A stretch of DNA of 64,000 nt from Sinomicrobium weinanense (GTDB lineage: Bacteria; Bacteroidota; Bacteroidia; Flavobacteriales; Flavobacteriaceae): NCBI RefSeq assembly GCF_018863395.1, contig NZ_JAHKRR010000005.1:185109-249108 (forward strand), in the 5' to 3' direction. Positions 35,097 through 43,913 of the stretch are shown piece by piece. A program made the translations under genes and the position numbers. Numbering within the stretch: position 1 is the stretch's first letter; the number at the start of each line of letters is the position of its first letter. The notes under the pieces were generated by a model. That model had not been told where the DNA came from, searched no databases, and saw nothing but the letters and a program-made list of their open reading frames with translations.

Positions 35097-36074
35097 ATGA
35101 AAACTTTACACCACCTCCGCAACAGGCTAATGCTCCCGGGCCTTATATTGGCCCTGACCGCAACAGCCTGCTCCGAACTCCTGCCGACTCCTGACGTCTC
35201 GGGAGAGGATTGTAACAATGTATGCACTGCGTACACCATGGTCATCGGTTGCGATAACCGGGCCGAAAAACCAGAATCGGTAGATGCTGCCACCACAGAA
35301 CCCTGGAGCTTTACAGGGCAATTTTACAAGAAATCACCGGAAGGAAATCCGGTACCGCACTGCACCGGAGTGCTAATTGCCGACCGCTATATACTTACGG
35401 CTGCACATTGCCTCTACAATCAGGGAAACAATCAACTCGGTTTTGCCCTGGCCCAGGAATATGAATCCCTGCGTCCGTATGGCACTCATGGTGTACGGCG
35501 GGTATTCGTGCCCAAAAAGTTCAAGATATCAGACAGCGAGTCCTTCAGGGCCTACGATTATGGTATCGCCGAGCTGTGGGAACCCATTCAGGGGGCCACT
35601 CCTGCTCATTGGGGATATGTAGACTGGGATATACTGAAATTTAAATTTGCAAGTACGGCTGGCTATCCCGGCACTATACCGGGAGGAGGAAAGAATCTGT
35701 TGAATACCCCCTGGATCACCAACGGAGATTACTATAACCAGCAACCCTTTGGATTGATAGACAATAACCAGGCAGGATTGCTCTATACCGACCTTGACGG
35801 TTCGGGCGGCCAGAGTGGATCGGCGGTATATTCATTTCTGTTTCCCGCCGAACATTCGGGAAATGGCGTTATCCGAAAGGTGACCGGCATTCTTATCGGA
35901 AGCCCGGTTTCCGCCTGCGAAAATGATCAGAACTGGGTTTCCCGCCTTACTCCGGAAACCGTGGAACGCATAGAAAATGCCATGACCTATGGCACCGGCC
36001 CCATTGATCTTTCATGGGAGGTCATTGATATTCCGTTCAGCCCTACCTCAGGCCCTGGCAAAGCATGGCCATAA
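35097..36074 (+). CDS. Trypsin-like serine protease lipoprotein
   Basis: A 325-residue protein with lipobox-like TATAC (Cys25). The chymotrypsin-fold catalytic triad is complete: His104 in LTAAHC, Asp154 in AYDYGIAEL and Ser240 in GGQSGSAV. It resembles V8/glutamyl-endopeptidase-like S1 proteins. Four extra Cys lie between the anchor and the catalytic domain (CNNVC, CDN). There is no obvious propeptide. It starts 17 nt after repeat R2 and is followed within 23 nt by the PD40 protein, so the two are likely co-expressed. Role beyond surface proteolysis is unknown. Confidence 0.85.
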   Translation: MKTLHHLRNRLMLPGLILALTATACSELLPTPDVSGEDCNNVCTAYTMVIGCDNRAEKPESVDAATTEPWSFTGQFYKKSPEGNPVPHCTGVLIADRYILTAAHCLYNQGNNQLGFALAQEYESLRPYGTHGVRRVFVPKKFKISDSESFRAYDYGIAELWEPIQGATPAHWGYVDWDILKFKFASTAGYPGTIPGGGKNLLNTPWITNGDYYNQQPFGLIDNNQAGLLYTDLDGSGGQSGSAVYSFLFPAEHSGNGVIRKVTGILIGSPVSACENDQNWVSRLTPETVERIENAMTYGTGPIDLSWEVIDIPFSPTSGPGKAWP

Positions 36075-36097
36075 AGTAACATCAAAACCTTATTATT

Positions 36098-37057
36098 ATG
36101 AAATCAAAAACTGTTTTCCGCACATGGACTATCCTGGCCTCATTGGCCATGATCGTTTCCTGTGAAAAAGAAGAAGAGGATCTCCTGCAACCCGAATACA
36201 GTATCGGGGATCTTAAGCAAAATCCTGTTACTCCCAAAAATAATGGCCGGATCGCATTTACAACTTTCCGCGACGGCAACTGGGAGATCTATGTAATGGA
36301 CACGGATGGTAGCGGCGTGACCCGCCTTACCGATCATCCGGCTCTCGACAACCAACCGGCGTGGTCGCCCAATGGTAAACAGATCGCCTTTGTGAGTGTC
36401 CGTGATGGCAACCGGGAAATTTATGTGATGAACGCTGATGGAACCGGTATAACAAGGTTAACCGATGCCCCGGGCGACGATATCGATCCGGTTTGGTCGC
36501 ACAACGGCAATAAAATTGCTTTTGCAAGTGATCGCGACGGCAACCTGGAGGTTTATGTAATGAATGTTGACGGTAGTGAACAGACTAACCTCACCAACCA
36601 TCCGTCTCCCGACCGTGATCCGACGTGGTCGCCCAACAGCCAATATATCGCGTTTACCAGCAGCAGAGATGGCAATGGAGAGATTTACAGGATGAATGCC
36701 GATGGCAGTGACCCGGTTAATCTCACCAATCACCCATCTTTCGACCGCAGCCCGGCCTGGTCGCCCAACGGCCCTAATGGCAAAAAGATCGCTTTTGCGA
36801 GTGATCGTGACTTCGGGGGCAACCGGGAGATCTACGTAATGAATGCCAACGGCAGCAGTCAGACCAGACTGACCAATGATTCAGCATTTGACGATTTGCC
36901 GGCCTGGTCACCCCATGGCAAACAGATTGCCTGGTATAGAAATTCTCCAACTACTAACGATATCTATGTGATGAACATCGATGGTTCCGCACAAACCAAC
37001 CTTACCAACCATCCGTCAGTTGAGCGGGATCCGTCCTGGGGAAAGGCGAAAAAATAA
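36098..37057 (+). CDS. PD40 beta-propeller lipoprotein
   Basis: A 319-residue lipoprotein (lipobox IVSC, Cys22) with the strongly acidic/basic tail CEKEEED that fits a surface-lipoprotein signal. From about residue 48 it has six to seven repeats of about 42 residues with D-G-N-x-E-I-Y-V-M-N-x-D-G-S and P-x-W-S-P-N-G-x-x-I-A-F, the WD40-like PD40 (TolB-type) pattern. One repeat carries an extra insertion (NGPNG). Such propellers bind proteins or glycans. It is 23 nt after the protease gene. Confidence 0.88.
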   Translation: MKSKTVFRTWTILASLAMIVSCEKEEEDLLQPEYSIGDLKQNPVTPKNNGRIAFTTFRDGNWEIYVMDTDGSGVTRLTDHPALDNQPAWSPNGKQIAFVSVRDGNREIYVMNADGTGITRLTDAPGDDIDPVWSHNGNKIAFASDRDGNLEVYVMNVDGSEQTNLTNHPSPDRDPTWSPNSQYIAFTSSRDGNGEIYRMNADGSDPVNLTNHPSFDRSPAWSPNGPNGKKIAFASDRDFGGNREIYVMNANGSSQTRLTNDSAFDDLPAWSPHGKQIAWYRNSPTTNDIYVMNIDGSAQTNLTNHPSVERDPSWGKAKK

Positions 37058-37140
37058 AAAAATCGGGTTCTCTGCCAAACAGTAAATCATAAACAACAAG
37101 GTCTAACCAGCCTCTTTTTGAGGGGTGCCAATTTGAGAAA

Positions 37141-37926
37141 ATGATGAAAACTACAAAAGCGCCAAAAGTAACCCTACTGCTTTTGACAGCAGTAATAATC
37201 ACTGTTTCCTGCAACAAAACTGACGACCCGGGATCCGAATTGCCCGAAGCCAGCTGCAGTATCGTAGAGCGCACTTCCGTAAAAGGAAATAATCAACCCA
37301 GTGTTACACAGATCAACTACAACAATGATGGCAGTCTCAGTTCGGCAAACATTACCCGCTCAAACTATAACAGCCAGGCCGCCTGGGACTATGCGCCCCA
37401 TAAAATTATACACGAATGGTATAATGACGATAAAATCGTAAACAAAAAATACATCGACCTGGACGCAAAAGGCGATCCTGTTAAAATCATCATTGATTTT
37501 TATGATAACAATGGAGACGTTTACCACACCAATATGATCTCCTTTGAATATAACGGACAGCGACAACTGATAAAAAGTGTGCTGAAAAGCGGCAACGATC
37601 CGGAAACTGTCACTAACTATACCTGGGCCGGAGGAAATATGATAAAAGCAGCAGGTGAAAATTATACGGACACCTATGAATATTATACCAACCTGCCGAT
37701 CCAGCAGGCCGATTATACAGCCCTGCCTTATGAGTTGAGCAGCGGGATCCGGTTCTTCAACAATAAAAACCTGCTCAAATCATGGGACAGCCAGGGCAAC
37801 GGGTTTGTAAGAACCTATAATTATCAGTTTGACGCAGATGGAAAGATCAGCAAATACACCGTGAAGCAAACGGCAAACAATGTGACCGAAGATACTGAAG
37901 TCTCATTTGAATATATATGTAAATAG
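37141..37926 (+). CDS. Lipoprotein of unknown function
   Basis: A 261-residue lipoprotein with lipobox TVSC (Cys24). The mature part is built of short repeats with Tyr and Asn (INYNNDGSLS, FEYNGQRQLIK, YQFDADGKIS), the type of YD-like beta-hairpin repeat seen in many Bacteroidota DUF4595-like lipoproteins. It ends at VSFEYICK. I do not recognise a function. Start may be ATG 37141 or the next ATG at 37144. It is in line with the protease and propeller genes, 83 nt after the latter. Confidence 0.7.
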   Translation: MMKTTKAPKVTLLLLTAVIITVSCNKTDDPGSELPEASCSIVERTSVKGNNQPSVTQINYNNDGSLSSANITRSNYNSQAAWDYAPHKIIHEWYNDDKIVNKKYIDLDAKGDPVKIIIDFYDNNGDVYHTNMISFEYNGQRQLIKSVLKSGNDPETVTNYTWAGGNMIKAAGENYTDTYEYYTNLPIQQADYTALPYELSSGIRFFNNKNLLKSWDSQGNGFVRTYNYQFDADGKISKYTVKQTANNVTEDTEVSFEYICK

Positions 37927-38122
37927 CCGGTGAATCTGTAACCGGACCATGATGAAATGCACAGAAGGAGGCAAAAAGGCGAATAGTTGGTATTAAAAAT
38001 TTTTCCGAAGGATCTAAAAAAACCCTTGTACACCTGCAAAACGAAACCGGCTTCCCGTACTCGTCGTACAAGTTCCGAAGACTTATTTTAACACCTTTTG
38101 AAAAAGTTAATATATCCTGATA
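37927..38122. other. Intergenic region before leader copy 4
   Basis: No supported gene. Contains aaaaaacccttgtacacctgcaa and a ctcgtcgtacaag stretch with weak complementarity, but no clear terminator. Confidence 0.3.
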
Positions 38123-38148
38123 TTTTGACTTTCAATGATCCCGGACAT
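38123..38148 (+). promoter_or_regulatory. Leader motif copy 4
   Basis: TTTTGACTTTCAATGATCCCGGACAT, preceded by tatcctgat as in copies 1 and 3. Dyad core TTGA-CTT-TCAA intact. Located 176 nt before the ATG. Confidence 0.65.
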
Positions 38149-38187
38149 TCATTCTTCCCGCCCGTTGTTTCTTTGTTATGCTTTTAA

Positions 38188-38245
38188 GGCCCCGGAAAGG
38201 GAGAAGGTATCCAGGGCCCGGACTTCTCCCTTTTCTTCCGGTGCT
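38188..38245 (+). other. Leader hairpin, copy 4
   Basis: CCGGAAAGGGAGAAG (38191-38205) pairs with CTTCTCCCTTTTCTTCCGG (38223-38241); a GAGAAG extension of the stem is matched on the other side, unlike copies 1 and 3, which is what compensatory change would produce. Confidence 0.65.
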
Positions 38246-38298
38246 GTAAGGATTACTAACCGGTGCCCGCTATACTCGGGTACAAAAAACTACTCACT

Positions 38299-38847
38299 AT
38301 GAAAACTAAAATTTTTTACTGTATGTTTTTATTACTTGGGGCCGCTTTTCTGGCCTGCTCCGACGGCGAAGACGGCCTTCCCGGAGAACAGGGACCGCAA
38401 GGTGAACAGGGGCCACAAGGCCCCGCAGGGCCACAAGGGCCCCAGGGTATTGAAGGTAATGCCAATGTAACCCAATATACCTATGCGGGGAATGATTTCT
38501 CTCTTAACAGCGATGTTGTTTTAGATATTACCGGTATTACCGAAGATGAGATGAACCAAAGTGCCTGGCTGATCTATCTGATACGGCCCAGCGGAAATGT
38601 ATACCCTGTACCCGGTTGGGGATTGTCCGGAAACACCGAGTACCGGGTTTATAGATTCTACCTTGGATCCAACGGAGGCACAGCGCGTACAACGGTTACC
38701 AGGCAAAGTGGCCCGGGTGAGGAGTATGAGCAGATCATTGTCATCCGGATCGTTTCCAATAATATGGAAGACATGAGCAAAGGACTGCAATTACCCGATA
38801 TTGATTTTAGCGATTACGAAGCGGTAAAAGCCCACTATGGCCTTTAA
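38299..38847 (+). CDS. Collagen-like surface lipoprotein 4
   Basis: From ATG 38299 (in-frame extension to 38263 ignored because it precedes the signal peptide) the protein has 182 residues: lipobox FLAC (Cys20), SDGEDG, ten Gly-X-Y triplets including GPA, GPQ and GIE, then [10 protein letters not shown]. The globular part parallels copy 2 ([37 protein letters not shown]). CSDGED is close to the flavobacterial S-(D/E)n surface signal. Followed by a divergent form of the 3' element (about 38905-39073). Confidence 0.85.
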   Translation: MKTKIFYCMFLLLGAAFLACSDGEDGLPGEQGPQGEQGPQGPAGPQGPQGIEGNANVTQYTYAGNDFSLNSDVVLDITGITEDEMNQSAWLIYLIRPSGNVYPVPGWGLSGNTEYRVYRFYLGSNGGTARTTVTRQSGPGEEYEQIIVIRIVSNNMEDMSKGLQLPDIDFSDYEAVKAHYGL

Positions 38848-38904
38848 CCAGGAAAAATTACGGCAAAACGGCATTATAGGTATGCTCCGCTTCCCCGAAT
38901 AAAA

Positions 38905-39073
38905 CAGAAGCCGGATAAAAAGCAGGCAGGTAATCCATCAGGCGGTATTTCCCGGAACGGGCTGGGACCAAAGTGAATACAAACCTCATCTCAAAACCCG
39001 GAAACGGCCCGAAAAGAGAAACCGCAGGATCAAAACTAAATGGTGTTACCTGCCTGTTTCGGGCTCCTGTCTA
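38905..39073 (+). repeat. 3' element R3, divergent
   Basis: Shares with R1/R2 and their downstream part the ordered blocks gccggataaaaa, ggtaat, atttcccgga, cccggaaac, gaaaccgcaggatcaaaa and tgcctgt...tcctgtcta. Too diverged for a reliable identity count by eye. Confidence 0.45.
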
Positions 39074-39110
39074 CCGAAAAGAGTCCGGAATCCAACAAAA
39101 CCTGTCCCGA

Positions 39111-39141
39111 TTTTTTGACTTTCAAAAATACCGGACATCCG
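39111..39141 (+). promoter_or_regulatory. Leader motif copy 5
   Basis: TTTTTGA-CTT-TCAAAAA is a 7-3-7 perfect dyad, followed by ATACCGGACATCCG. The longest dyad of the five. 222 nt before the ATG. Confidence 0.65.
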
Positions 39142-39200
39142 TTCGGGCAATCCTGCTTTTCTTTATCACACCATCCGGCAACCTCTTTTAACACCGTAAA

Positions 39201-39240
39201 AAGGGGAAAAACCCCTATTAAAAAAGGTTTTTCCCCCTTA
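39201..39240 (+). other. Leader hairpin, copy 5
   Basis: AAGGGGAAAAACC (39201-39213) pairs with GGTTTTTCCCCCTT (39226-39239), one bulged C. Arm sequence is again different while position and shape are kept. Confidence 0.65.
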
Positions 39241-39332
39241 CCCCGGAGAATTATGGATCATAGATTTGCATCGATTAATAACCTCCCGGTTTGGGTATTA
39301 TTGAAATGACCGGGGCTTTAAAACCATGAGTT

Positions 39333-39896
39333 ATGAAAACAAAACTTTTTTATTGCATGTTACTATTGCTCGGAATGAGCTTTGTGGCCTGCTCCGACGG
39401 CGAAGACGGCCTTCCCGGCGAACAGGGACCACAAGGCGAACAAGGCTTACAAGGTGAACAGGGAGAACAAGGCGAGCAGGGCGAGCCCGGCACGGCCAAT
39501 GTCATCTATTCTCAGTGGGCATTTTTACAACACGCTACCCGGGATACCATTGTTGATGGTAGTCATATGAAAGTAAATCATATCAATGCCCCGGGTCTTA
39601 CCCAGGATATCGTGGACAATGGCCTTATTATGGTATATATGAAGTTTGGCGGTACTGCATATGCCCTGCCCTATATAAGTGATGCGGGCGGCAAGCCCAG
39701 TGAGATCAATTTCCGGTCACAGGTGGGCAAAATATTTATCACCCGTTTTGCCTTTGACGACAGCGGTAGTGTAAATATTGGCGGTAGCCTTCAGTTCCGC
39801 TATATACTGGTACCGGGAGGCATGCCGGCTACACAGGCCAGGCTCAACTATGCTGACTACAATGCGGTAAGCGATTTCTACGGGTTTAAGGATTGA
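39333..39896 (+). CDS. Collagen-like surface lipoprotein 5
   Basis: A 187-residue lipoprotein: lipobox FVAC (Cys20), SDGEDG, ten Gly-X-Y triplets (GEQ repeated, ending GEPGTA), then [16 protein letters not shown]. The tract and linker (GEPGTAN) match copy 1, while the signal peptide matches copies 2 and 4, so it looks chimeric. C-terminus [21 protein letters not shown] motif (DYNAV...Y) is conserved. Last gene of the island; the next gene is convergent. Confidence 0.85.
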   Translation: MKTKLFYCMLLLLGMSFVACSDGEDGLPGEQGPQGEQGLQGEQGEQGEQGEPGTANVIYSQWAFLQHATRDTIVDGSHMKVNHINAPGLTQDIVDNGLIMVYMKFGGTAYALPYISDAGGKPSEINFRSQVGKIFITRFAFDDSGSVNIGGSLQFRYILVPGGMPATQARLNYADYNAVSDFYGFKD

Positions 39897-39918
39897 TCAA
39901 GGAGTGTTTCTTAGTTCG

Positions 39919-40034
39919 GAGTTTTGGAGTTTTTAGTTGGGGAGTTACACCCCTCTGCCTTCGGTATCTCCCCTAAAGGGGAGACAAATCATCTTTTTGA
40001 CTTTAAATTTTCTAACTAAAAAACTCCAAAACTC
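39919..40034. repeat. Inverted repeat between collagen-like gene 5 and GSCFA gene
   Basis: gagttttggagtttttagtt (39919-39938) and aactaaaaaactccaaaactc (40014-40034) are inverted copies (one T length difference). Inside is ctcccctaaaggggag. The 'actccaaaactcc' unit recurs at 2160-2185 and at 40975-41045, so it is a dispersed repeat. It probably also terminates both convergent genes. Confidence 0.65.
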
Positions 40035-40974
40035 ATTCAAACCAGATATGTGGAACTCTGGCCTGCAGGCGTGATATACGCTCCTGCAGGCTTTTTAAAA
40101 ACTTCTGATGCTGTTCAGAAGACGGGGCAAAGGGTTTATGAGCCAGGCCTTTTTGTATGGCATCGACCTCTTCCATAACCGGAACGGCTTCGGGTGATAT
40201 CCAGGCCAGGGTAAACTTCTCCCAGATATAATCTATTGCTGTTTGGTTAGGATGGATCATATCTTCGGCATAGAACCGGTAGTCGCGGAGTTCGTCCATC
40301 ATAATTTCGTAGGATGGAAAATAGGCCTCTTTCTTCAAAACATTATGCAGAGCTGTAATAAGATGGGCTTTGCTGCGCTGGTTTTCTACAAAGCCGTCTT
40401 TTACATGACGTACCGGGGACACGGTGAAGACAAACTGAACACCCGGGTTTACGGAACCTATATGTTTAATGGCCCCTTCTATACTTTTCTCTATGGCCTC
40501 TATCGGGGCCAGTTCCCTGACAAACTGTCGTTGCGGCACTTTATGACAATTGGCCACCAGGAGCCCCGAGTCTTTCAGGCGATACCCCCAGGCTGTTCCC
40601 AGGGTAATGACTATATGTGTTGCATTTTTAAGATAATCTGCCGTATGGTCCAGAGCCTTGTTGAGACGGGACAATACAGCTTCCCGGGAATTTCCGCTCA
40701 TCACGGAGTGTGCATCAAAACAATGCCACCGTCCGTTATGTTCAAAAACAACTTCTTCGGTATATTTTTGCCGGGCGGTCACCCGCGCTGTAAAATTCTC
40801 CAGGGCACCAGGATGAAACAGTATCCCGAAGGGGTTTTGCAGGCAGGGAAACTTAAAATAGTCGAGTTTGCTTCCCATATTCTCTACAAAGCACGAACCT
40901 AACAATAACAGTCTCGAATCGTAACTGATACGGTTCTTTCCGGGTGATACGGGTATTTGCGTCTGGAGTTTCAG
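40033..40974 (-). CDS. GSCFA-domain protein, apparent CTG start
   Basis: The conserved GSCFV motif is at about residues 26-30 if the protein begins at CTG 40974, giving MKLQTQIPVSPGKNRISYDSRLLLL-type N-terminal sequence exactly as in family members. No ATG, GTG or TTG lies between the upstream TAA and this CTG; the only standard alternative is TTG at 40905, which would remove the family N-terminus up to Leu of LGSC. Later motifs are HWCFDAHSV-like, ITLGTAWGY, FTVSPVRH and DMIHPNQTAIDYIW, the SGNH-like Ser/Asp-His set of GSCFA proteins, of unknown function. Its 5' end lies in a dispersed repeat. Confidence 0.8.
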   Translation of the reverse strand: MKLQTQIPVSPGKNRISYDSRLLLLGSCFVENMGSKLDYFKFPCLQNPFGILFHPGALENFTARVTARQKYTEEVVFEHNGRWHCFDAHSVMSGNSREAVLSRLNKALDHTADYLKNATHIVITLGTAWGYRLKDSGLLVANCHKVPQRQFVRELAPIEAIEKSIEGAIKHIGSVNPGVQFVFTVSPVRHVKDGFVENQRSKAHLITALHNVLKKEAYFPSYEIMMDELRDYRFYAEDMIHPNQTAIDYIWEKFTLAWISPEAVPVMEEVDAIQKGLAHKPFAPSSEQHQKFLKSLQERISRLQARVPHIWFE

Positions 40975-41045
40975 AGTTTTTTAGTTTTGGAGTTCGGAGT
41001 CTTGGAAGCTTGGAGTTTTTACACATCAACTCCCCAACTCCAAAC
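40975..41045. repeat. Dispersed 'ggagttttggagttcggagt' repeat
   Basis: Imperfect copies of gagttttggag, ggagttcggagtcttgg and caactccccaactcc fold back on each other. The same units are found at 39919-40034 and 2160-2185. Confidence 0.55.
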
Positions 41046-41060
41046 TATTTTCAACGATCG

Positions 41061-43673
41061 TCATTTCACAAACTCCCGGGCCTTTTCGAGGGCTTGTGGA
41101 ATGCCTCCTGGGTTTTTGCCTCCGGCGGTGGCAAAGAAAGGCTGTCCGCCTCCGCCGCCTTGTATATATTTACCGAGTTCCCGGACCACCTGTCCGGCGT
41201 TCAGGTCCCTTTCTCCGGCCAGTTCTTTCGAAATGTAGCAGGCAAGCAGGGCTTTGCCGTTCTGTTCCGTAGCCAATAATACAAAGAGGTTCTGATGTTC
41301 TTTTCCCATGGCAAAAGCAAGATCCTTTATTCCGGCAGAGTCCAGGTCTACGCGGGTAGCGAGGAAACGTATGCCGTTTATATCTTCCAGCTGGGCAGCC
41401 AGGTCGCCCTTCAGGTTCTTTGCCTTGTCCCTGAGCAAAGTTTCTACCTGTTTTTTCAGGGTGTTGTTCTCTTCCTGCAGCGAAACAATGGCTTTAACCG
41501 GATCCTTGCCATTTTTCAGGATCGTCTTTACTTCTTTAAAGATATCGGCCTGGGTGGTAAAATATTCCTTGGCGGCATCCAGGGTTATGGCCTCTATCCT
41601 ACGGATACCCGCTGCCACGGCACTTTCTCCTGTAATGATAAAATGCCAGATATCTGCCGTGTTCTTCACATGAGTCCCTCCGCAGAGTTCCATGCTCTCC
41701 CCGAAACGCACAGCCCTTACCGTATCTCCGTACTTCTCTCCGAAAAGAGCCAGTGCTCCCTCATCTATGGCTTGCTGATAGGGGATGTTCCGTTGTTCTT
41801 CCAGAGGAAGTTGTTCCCTGATCCTGGCATTTACAAAATCTTCTACGGCCTGCAACTCCTCCGGGCTCACCTTGCTGAAATGCGAAAAATCAAAACGCAG
41901 GTGGTCATTGTGTACCATCGATCCCTTCTGTTCTACATGGTCTCCGAGTACAGTTCTTAATGCCTGGTGCAACAGGTGTGTGGCCGAGTGATTGGCCGCT
42001 GTTCTCCTGCGCTGGTTTTTATCTACCACCGCCTTAAACCTTCCCTCCACATTCCGCGGCAGGCTCTTGGTATAATGAACGATAAGGTTATTTTCCTTTT
42101 TGGTATCTACGATATAAGCCACATCTCCATTATCCGATTCTATGTAGCCCTTGTCTCCTACCTGTCCGCCTCCTTCCGGGTAAAACGGCGTCAGGTTAAA
42201 GACCACCTGGAACATATCGCCCTCCTTTTTACTGCTGACAGCCCTGTATTTGACGATCTTTACATCGGTCTCCAGGGTGTCGTAGCCTACAAACTCTTCT
42301 TCATCATCTTCAACAAGGACCACCCAGTCGCCTGTGGTTACGGAAGTAGCTGCACGGGATCGTTCCTTTTGCTTTTGTAATTCTTTTTCAAAACCTTCTT
42401 CATCCAGGGTATATCCTTTTTCGCTAAGGATAAGTGCCGTAAGGTCTATCGGGAAACCATAGGTATCGTACAATTCGAACGCCTTTGCCCCGGAGATATT
42501 TTTATCTTTCGCATTAGCTATAATGGTATCGAGCAATACCAATCCCTGGTCGAGCGTCTTTAAAAAGGATTGTTCTTCTTCCCGGATAACATTGACCACC
42601 AGGTTCTTTTGCGATTTTATTTCAGGAAATGCCTGGTGCATCTGGTTGCTCAGGGTATCCACGAGCTTATAGATAAAGGGTTCTTTCTGATCGAGGAAGG
42701 TAAACCCGTAACGGATAGCCCTTCGCAATATCCTTCGTATCACATAACCTGCCCCGGTATTGGACGGTAGTTGCCCGTCGGCAATGGCAAAAGCTACGGC
42801 CCTGACGTGGTCGGCGATCACCCGGACGGCAATATCTACCTTTTCTTCTTTTCCGTATTTAGAATTTGTAATAGCCTCAATTTCCCTGATAAGCGGGGTA
42901 AAGACATCGGTGTCATAATTGCTCTGCACTCCCTGCAGCACCATACACAGGCGCTCAAATCCCATTCCGGTGTCTACATGCTGTGCGGGCAGTTTTTCCA
43001 GGGAACCGTCTGCCTTGCGGTTAAATTCCATAAATACGAGGTTCCATATTTCCACTACCTGTGGATGATCCTGGTTCACCAGTTCCTTGCCCGGCACTAT
43101 GGCCCGTTCTTCCCCGGAGCGTATGTCGATATGTATCTCGGAGCACGGGCCGCAGGGACCCTGGTCGCCCATTTCCCAGAAATTGTCTTTTTTGTTCCCG
43201 GGAATGATCCTGTTCTCAGGGACTATTTCTTTCCAAAGTTTATAAGCCTCGCTATCTTCAGACAGACCGTCCTCGTCCGAACCTTCGAAAAAGGTGACAT
43301 ACAATCTGTCTTTATCTATATTGAGATCCTCGGTGAGTAGCTCCCATGCCCACGCAATAGCCTCTTTTTTGAAATAATCGCCGAAACTCCAGTTTCCGAG
43401 CATCTCAAACATGGTATGATGGTAGGTATCCTTGCCCACTTCTTCCAGGTCATTGTGTTTACCGCTCACACGAAGGCATTTTTGCGAATCGGTAACCCGG
43501 GACGTTTTCGGCTTTTTGTTTCCCAGGAAGTATTCCTTGAACTGGTTCATTCCCGCATTGGTAAACATCAGCGTAGGATCGTCCTTCATAACCATCGGAG
43601 CCGATGGGACCACGGTGTGTTGTTTTCCTTCAAAAAACTTAAAAAAACGGCTTCTTATTTCCTGTGATGTCAT
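41061..43673 (-). CDS. alaS: Alanine--tRNA ligase
   Basis: An 870-residue class II aminoacyl-tRNA synthetase. Catalytic core [28 protein letters not shown] with TNAGMNQFK; editing domain with [12 protein letters not shown] and CGGTHVKNT zinc-binding motifs (the HxxxH and Cys/His quartet); C-terminal DHHA1/C-Ala part with [17 protein letters not shown]. It charges tRNA-Ala and removes mischarged Ser or Gly. Length and motifs are normal. Divergent from the M23 gene, with 240 bp between them. Confidence 0.97.
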   Translation of the reverse strand: MTSQEIRSRFFKFFEGKQHTVVPSAPMVMKDDPTLMFTNAGMNQFKEYFLGNKKPKTSRVTDSQKCLRVSGKHNDLEEVGKDTYHHTMFEMLGNWSFGDYFKKEAIAWAWELLTEDLNIDKDRLYVTFFEGSDEDGLSEDSEAYKLWKEIVPENRIIPGNKKDNFWEMGDQGPCGPCSEIHIDIRSGEERAIVPGKELVNQDHPQVVEIWNLVFMEFNRKADGSLEKLPAQHVDTGMGFERLCMVLQGVQSNYDTDVFTPLIREIEAITNSKYGKEEKVDIAVRVIADHVRAVAFAIADGQLPSNTGAGYVIRRILRRAIRYGFTFLDQKEPFIYKLVDTLSNQMHQAFPEIKSQKNLVVNVIREEEQSFLKTLDQGLVLLDTIIANAKDKNISGAKAFELYDTYGFPIDLTALILSEKGYTLDEEGFEKELQKQKERSRAATSVTTGDWVVLVEDDEEEFVGYDTLETDVKIVKYRAVSSKKEGDMFQVVFNLTPFYPEGGGQVGDKGYIESDNGDVAYIVDTKKENNLIVHYTKSLPRNVEGRFKAVVDKNQRRRTAANHSATHLLHQALRTVLGDHVEQKGSMVHNDHLRFDFSHFSKVSPEELQAVEDFVNARIREQLPLEEQRNIPYQQAIDEGALALFGEKYGDTVRAVRFGESMELCGGTHVKNTADIWHFIITGESAVAAGIRRIEAITLDAAKEYFTTQADIFKEVKTILKNGKDPVKAIVSLQEENNTLKKQVETLLRDKAKNLKGDLAAQLEDINGIRFLATRVDLDSAGIKDLAFAMGKEHQNLFVLLATEQNGKALLACYISKELAGERDLNAGQVVRELGKYIQGGGGGQPFFATAGGKNPGGIPQALEKAREFVK

Positions 43674-43827
43674 TCTGTGCTTTTTATTGACATTAATAAT
43701 ATGCTCTTCTGAATACGGACCAATAATACAACAATATATCCTGTATTTTTATTTTTGTCAGGGCCCTGCAACGCATTTCCCCGGATCTTAACCTTTTCTA
43801 AAATTATTGTAACTCAAAAACAATTTC

Positions 43828-43835
43828 TATATTTG
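43828..43835 (+). promoter_or_regulatory. -7 box (TATATTTG) for the M23 gene cluster
   Basis: TAnnTTTG match 79 nt before the ATG at 43914, with TTG at 43807-43809, 18 nt upstream, as a possible -33 element. Confidence 0.6.
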
Positions 43836-43913
43836 TCCGTTACGTTAATATATATTCCTGAACAAAAAGGATTTCCCCCTGTATTCACAGGGCAAAAATA
43901 GAATTTTTTATTT

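Noticed and set aside
31810..39510. Nine-base tandem repeats in the collagen-like genes as a CRISPR or microsatellite array
   Set aside because: The periodicity reflects Gly-X-Y codons (GEQ/GPQ) in frame; units are not spaced repeats and encode protein.
39991..40010. Sixth copy of the dyad leader motif (ctttttgactttaaattt)
   Set aside because: Only TTTTTGACTTT is shared; the right dyad half and CCGGACA block are missing, and no plus-strand gene follows.
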